Shown here: positions 61,125 through 64,000 of the stretch, piece after piece
How the letters are laid out: every line of letters begins with the position of its first letter
Numbering within the stretch: the first letter of the stretch is position 1
Source of the DNA: Chitinophaga polysaccharea
GTDB taxonomy: Bacteria; Bacteroidota; Bacteroidia; Chitinophagales; Chitinophagaceae
DNA: 64,000 bases
Assembly: GCF_902150045.1 (NCBI RefSeq)
Contig: NZ_CABFVU010000001.1
Location: forward strand, 1,488,001 to 1,552,000
Direction: 5' to 3'
Translations under genes and position numbers: made by a program
The notes under the pieces: generated by a model
What the model was told of the DNA's origin: nothing
The model's input: only the letters and a program-made list of their open reading frames with translations
Database searches by the model: none

Positions 61125-62714
61125 ATGAAACAAATGATTTCCTTATTCAACACCCTGCCCGGTGTTATGCAAAAGCTGGGGTACCATTGCCTCCTGTTGA
61201 CCAGTATAGCCTGTTCCAATAAAGACATGCTAAAACAACCTGATGATCCTGCCACCCCGCATATCAAAAGCGGCATCCGTACCATGGCCGCTTCGCCGGT
61301 AGGCGATGTGGTAGGAAAACTGGTAGTTGGCTACCAGGGATGGTTTGCCTGCAAAAATGATGGCTCCCCTTCCAATAACTGGATACATTGGGGCAGTACT
61401 CCCGGCGGCCTCCCTCCTTCACCAGGTAATCAAACATTCGAGCTGTGGCCCGATACAAGAGAATATACCACTACTTTTCAAACCGGTTATGCCAACCTGG
61501 GCAATGGTCAGCCTGCGAAGTTATTCTCGTCCTGGACCGATCAAACCGTGAATACGCATTTCATGTGGATGCAGCAATACGGTATCGACTGTGCAGCCAT
61601 GCAACGATTTGGTAAAAGTACCCCGCAAAAGGACGGGATTGCCAGTAAGGTAATGGCTGCCGCACAAACCTACGGACGCAAGTTTTATGTGATGTACGAT
61701 ATCTCCGGATGGACAAATTTCCAGACAGAAATAAAACCCGACTGGACAAATGTGATCGTAAATACCCTTCATCTTACCGCCTCGCCAGCCTATGCCAAAC
61801 AAAATGGCAAACCGGTAGTTTGCATATGGGGTGTAGGTGTAACGAACCGTCCGGGTAACGTTACTTCCTGGACAGATGTAATTAACTGGTTCAAAGATCA
61901 GGGTTGTTATGTGATTGTTGGCGGACCGCGCGACTGGCGTACCCAAACGGCAAACCTACCCGCCTATAACGCCAGCAATATGATCATGCCCTGGGCAACC
62001 GGTACCTTCAGCAATATTACCGGCGCCAATAATTATGTATCCACTATTGCAGCCGATTTTGCATATTGCAACAGTAATGGAATTGATTATCAGGCCGAAG
62101 CGTTTCCTGGCTTCGCATGGTCCAACTGGAAAGGCGGTGCGCCCAACCAGATCCCAAGATTACATGGAGATTTCATATGGCAGCAATTCGCCAATATCAG
62201 GAACCAGGGAATACCAAGTGTATATGTGGGTATGTTTGATGAATACGATGAAGCTACTGCTATTGCTAAAGCTGCAGAAGATGCGTCGATGATTCCTACC
62301 AATCAATACTTCCTGACACTGGATGCGGATGGGGTACATGTATCATCCGACTTTTACTTACGGCTGGTAGGTGACGCCGCAAAAATGATCAAAGGGCAAA
62401 CACCATTGGTATGGGCACATCCTACTCCTCATGTGGTAAATGCAGGCGGCGTAACTTTTTACCAGAATACCAGTTATGGCGGCACTGTCAGCCAGGTATT
62501 GCCTGTTGGCAATTATACCATGTCTCAATTGGCTGCACTGGGAGTTCCCAACGACTGGGCCTCTTCTGTTAAAATACCCGCCGGCCGCACATTGATTATG
62601 TATGGAGATGATAACTTTTCGGGCAGCTCCTGGACACGCACCAGCGACACTCCCGACTTTACAGCATTAAACCCTTCGGCAAACGATAAGATGTCGTCCT
62701 GCAGGGTACAATAA
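61125..62714 (+). CDS. GH71/GH99-like lipoprotein with C-terminal beta/gamma-crystallin domain
   Basis: 529 residues. Lipoprotein signal ending LLLTSIAC. Catalytic-type TIM barrel with VGKLVVGYQGWFACKNDG at the start, HFMWMQQYGIDCAAMQRFG, FYVMYDISGW, and SVYVGMFDEYDEATAI near the barrel end, the pattern of GH71/GH99-like proteins (endo-acting alpha-glucanase/mannanase types). The last about 90 residues, GGVTFYQNTSYGGTVSQVLP and IPAGRTLIMYGDDNFSGSSW, form a beta/gamma-crystallin fold. Surface-exposed glycan degradation is probable; substrate unknown. A strong terminator follows. Confidence 0.8.
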   Translation: MKQMISLFNTLPGVMQKLGYHCLLLTSIACSNKDMLKQPDDPATPHIKSGIRTMAASPVGDVVGKLVVGYQGWFACKNDGSPSNNWIHWGSTPGGLPPSPGNQTFELWPDTREYTTTFQTGYANLGNGQPAKLFSSWTDQTVNTHFMWMQQYGIDCAAMQRFGKSTPQKDGIASKVMAAAQTYGRKFYVMYDISGWTNFQTEIKPDWTNVIVNTLHLTASPAYAKQNGKPVVCIWGVGVTNRPGNVTSWTDVINWFKDQGCYVIVGGPRDWRTQTANLPAYNASNMIMPWATGTFSNITGANNYVSTIAADFAYCNSNGIDYQAEAFPGFAWSNWKGGAPNQIPRLHGDFIWQQFANIRNQGIPSVYVGMFDEYDEATAIAKAAEDASMIPTNQYFLTLDADGVHVSSDFYLRLVGDAAKMIKGQTPLVWAHPTPHVVNAGGVTFYQNTSYGGTVSQVLPVGNYTMSQLAALGVPNDWASSVKIPAGRTLIMYGDDNFSGSSWTRTSDTPDFTALNPSANDKMSSCRVQ

Positions 62715-62715
62715 A

Positions 62716-62754
62716 TTATAAAGCAGGGGTTACATTGTTGCCCCTGCTTTATAA
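62716..62754. terminator. Strong terminator
   Basis: TTATAAAGCAGGGG pairs perfectly (14 bp) with CCCCTGCTTTATAA, 11-nt loop; between the GH gene and the convergent ferritin gene. Confidence 0.9.
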
Positions 62755-62774
62755 CATTATGATCAGCTCTTTCG

Positions 62775-63326
62775 TTATGGGTTCTCTACAGTTTTTGTTT
62801 CTGCCAGTTCGGCCTCATCCGGCTCTTTCTCCAGGTCACGGTCTAACGCATACAATGCCTCGTCCGTAGCCCGTTCACCACCTGCCACTTTAATCTTGTC
62901 CAACAAACCCAATGCAAGGGTTTCTTCTTCCGTTTGTTCTTTCACAAACCACTGCAGGAAATTCCATGAAGCCCAGTCGCCTTCATCGAAACTCATCTTT
63001 ACTAGTTTATAAATGCCGGCAGTATTATTGATTTCCTGCTGAAACACCTGCTCAAAACAATGCTGTACACTGGTCGGATCAGCCGGTGGTTGTGGGATAG
63101 CAGCTATCTCAACCTTCCCGCCCCTTTCCAGGATATACTCCAGGAATTTCATCATATGATTACGCTCTTCGTTTGCATGGCGAAAAAGGAAATTGGCAAT
63201 TCCATTGTATCCTGCGCTTGCAGCCCAGGCGCCATACGACAAATATATCTGCGCTGCCAGTGCCTCCTGGGTCATTTGATTATTAAGTCCTGCCTGTAAA
63301 CTGGCCGAAAGTCTGTTTCTATTCAT
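62775..63326 (-). CDS. Ferritin (non-heme)
   Basis: 183 residues. Ferroxidase-type helices: MTQEALAAQIYLSYGAWAAS, then FLFRHANEERNHMMKFLEYI with the Glu-Glu-x-x-His motif, and FVKEQTEEETLALGLLDKI. Length and helix spacing fit non-heme ferritin rather than Dps. It oxidises Fe(II) and stores the iron as a mineral in the cytoplasm. The C-terminal tail (about 20 residues, acidic) is longer than usual. Confidence 0.93.
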   Translation of the reverse strand: MNRNRLSASLQAGLNNQMTQEALAAQIYLSYGAWAASAGYNGIANFLFRHANEERNHMMKFLEYILERGGKVEIAAIPQPPADPTSVQHCFEQVFQQEINNTAGIYKLVKMSFDEGDWASWNFLQWFVKEQTEEETLALGLLDKIKVAGGERATDEALYALDRDLEKEPDEAELAETKTVENP

Positions 63327-63383
63327 GACATCAGTTTTTTAGGATGAATGCTGTTCACTAATAGCAAAACGCCAAATCAAAAA

Positions 63384-63833
63384 TTACACCACAACGGTGG
63401 CATTGTGTTCCTGAGTTTGCTTTGGCTGTTTCAGGAAAAACCACTTTGCATAGCTATTTACAATCCGCCAATGGCCAGCTTTTCTTTCAATGGCTAATAC
63501 CTCACCTTTGGCACATAACCAGCCACAACGGAATTCATAGTATAAAATTCCCCGGGTATATTGTTTGTCAAAACAGATGGCCGATAACCTTATCCGGCCA
63601 ATACAAAACCTTGTAGTATCTGTCTCCCTGATACTTCTGATCATGGCAAAACAACTCTTAAAATCAGCAGCCCTGTAAGTTTGCTGCAGGCGATTTAAAC
63701 TATCAATAATGAATTCCGGCTGATCTGAGAAAGAGAATATCTCCTGTAAGAATGAACGGGAGCAGGGATCTATTGAGGCCCTATACACACTAACCGGGGA
63801 AAAACATGGACGTAATGCGGTATCAAGATACAA
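63384..63833 (-). CDS. Hypothetical protein, start uncertain
   Basis: 149 residues from a TTG; the frame extends a further about 25 codons upstream to a stop without an ATG. It contains a Cys-rich middle part (FCIGRIRLSAICFDKQYTRG, YEFRCGWLCAKGEVLAIERK). No family recognised. The upstream end overlaps another open frame that enters from the window edge, so there may be a frameshift joining the two. Confidence 0.45.
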   Translation of the reverse strand: MYLDTALRPCFSPVSVYRASIDPCSRSFLQEIFSFSDQPEFIIDSLNRLQQTYRAADFKSCFAMIRSIRETDTTRFCIGRIRLSAICFDKQYTRGILYYEFRCGWLCAKGEVLAIERKAGHWRIVNSYAKWFFLKQPKQTQEHNATVVV

Positions 63834-64000
63834 TACGCCAAACCTGTAACTATTCCAAACAACTTGTCTCTCTGTTTTAACATCTCCTTTCCTTCAGCTA
63901 CAATATCATTATTCTCATAATTATATTTTAACGATAGTTTTTCTGTTTCTGCTCCTAAATAAAAATTATAAAATCTTGTTTCTATTTCTCCGCCCGGAAA
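63770..64000 (-). CDS. Partial frame entering from the right edge
   Basis: 77 codons, open to the window end: FPGGEIETRFYNFYLGAETE, then LKYNYENNDIVAEGKEMLKQ and LFGIVTGLAYC. It overlaps the start of the previous ORF in another frame. Either the 3' end of a gene beyond the window or one half of a frameshifted gene. The C-terminal part after about residue 58 may not be coding. Confidence 0.4.
   Translation of the reverse strand, partial: FPGGEIETRFYNFYLGAETEKLSLKYNYENNDIVAEGKEMLKQRDKLFGIVTGLAYCILIPHYVHVFPRLVCIGPQ

Noticed and set aside
1..64000. CRISPR array
   Set aside because: No series of short regularly spaced direct repeats was found.

Overview
The window looks like a chromosome segment of a Bacteroidota bacterium, most likely a Chitinophaga-like member of the Chitinophagaceae. 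The basis is a type IX secretion (T9SS) C-terminal sorting domain, a DUF1501/DUF1800 pair, a TonB-dependent receptor with an N-terminal carboxypeptidase-regulatory-like domain, Bacteroidota-style ABC permeases, 6-bladed beta-propeller lipoproteins and TAnnTTTG-type promoter boxes. This is a judgement from protein character, not a database match.

Layout. (1) 0-2.2 kb is decayed DNA: a 3' gene fragment with an HExxH motif, a lipoprotein, a frameshifted tandem-HTH regulator and a C-terminal fragment of a ComM/YifB ATPase. (2) 2.4-16.2 kb is ordinary core: an EF-G paralogue, an ABC exporter, a DUF983 protein, a TonB receptor with a His-rich membrane partner, DUF1501 and DUF1800 proteins, an XRE regulator and a thiolase. 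(3) tRNA-Lys(CTT) at 16366-16439 is the edge of an about 18 kb integrated mobilizable element (about 16433-34500). At its left end is a large serine recombinase whose last codons run into the tRNA. At its right end are primase, MobC and a frameshifted relaxase. Its cargo includes a KAP-type NTPase next to a HEPN-like protein (candidate defence pair) and a cassette of exported Cys-rich peptide, beta-propeller lipoprotein, GT-C-like membrane protein and thioredoxin-like protein. (4) 34.5-51 kb is a second, AT-rich accessory block: a decayed tyrosine recombinase, an RteC-like protein and a RepA-like ATPase, fragments of C-terminal metallopeptidase modules with exported partner proteins, a decayed IS3 element, and a complete-looking graspetide (omega-ester/amide RiPP) locus. 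A 0.5 kb imperfect direct repeat (38.8-39.3 and 50.3-50.8 kb) brackets the IS and the RiPP locus. (5) 51-64 kb is core-like again: AraC regulator, two SDRs, a Crp/Fnr regulator, a TPR histidine kinase with a NarL-type response regulator, a possible cargo protein with cysteine-peptidase features, a GH71/99-like lipoprotein and a ferritin.

The best candidate for an under-described system is the graspetide locus at 42.2-49.5 kb. A 56-residue precursor (45557-45727, minus strand) has a double-glycine leader and a Thr/Ser/Lys plus Asp/Glu-rich core. On the same strand follow a TPR/DUF6624 protein, an ATP-grasp ligase, a small translationally coupled ORF and a SPASM-domain protein without a visible radical-SAM CxxxCxxC motif. 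Divergently transcribed are a C39-peptidase ABC exporter and an HlyD-type adaptor. A 15-bp stem between precursor and enzymes could set their expression ratio. Function and product are inferred, not shown.
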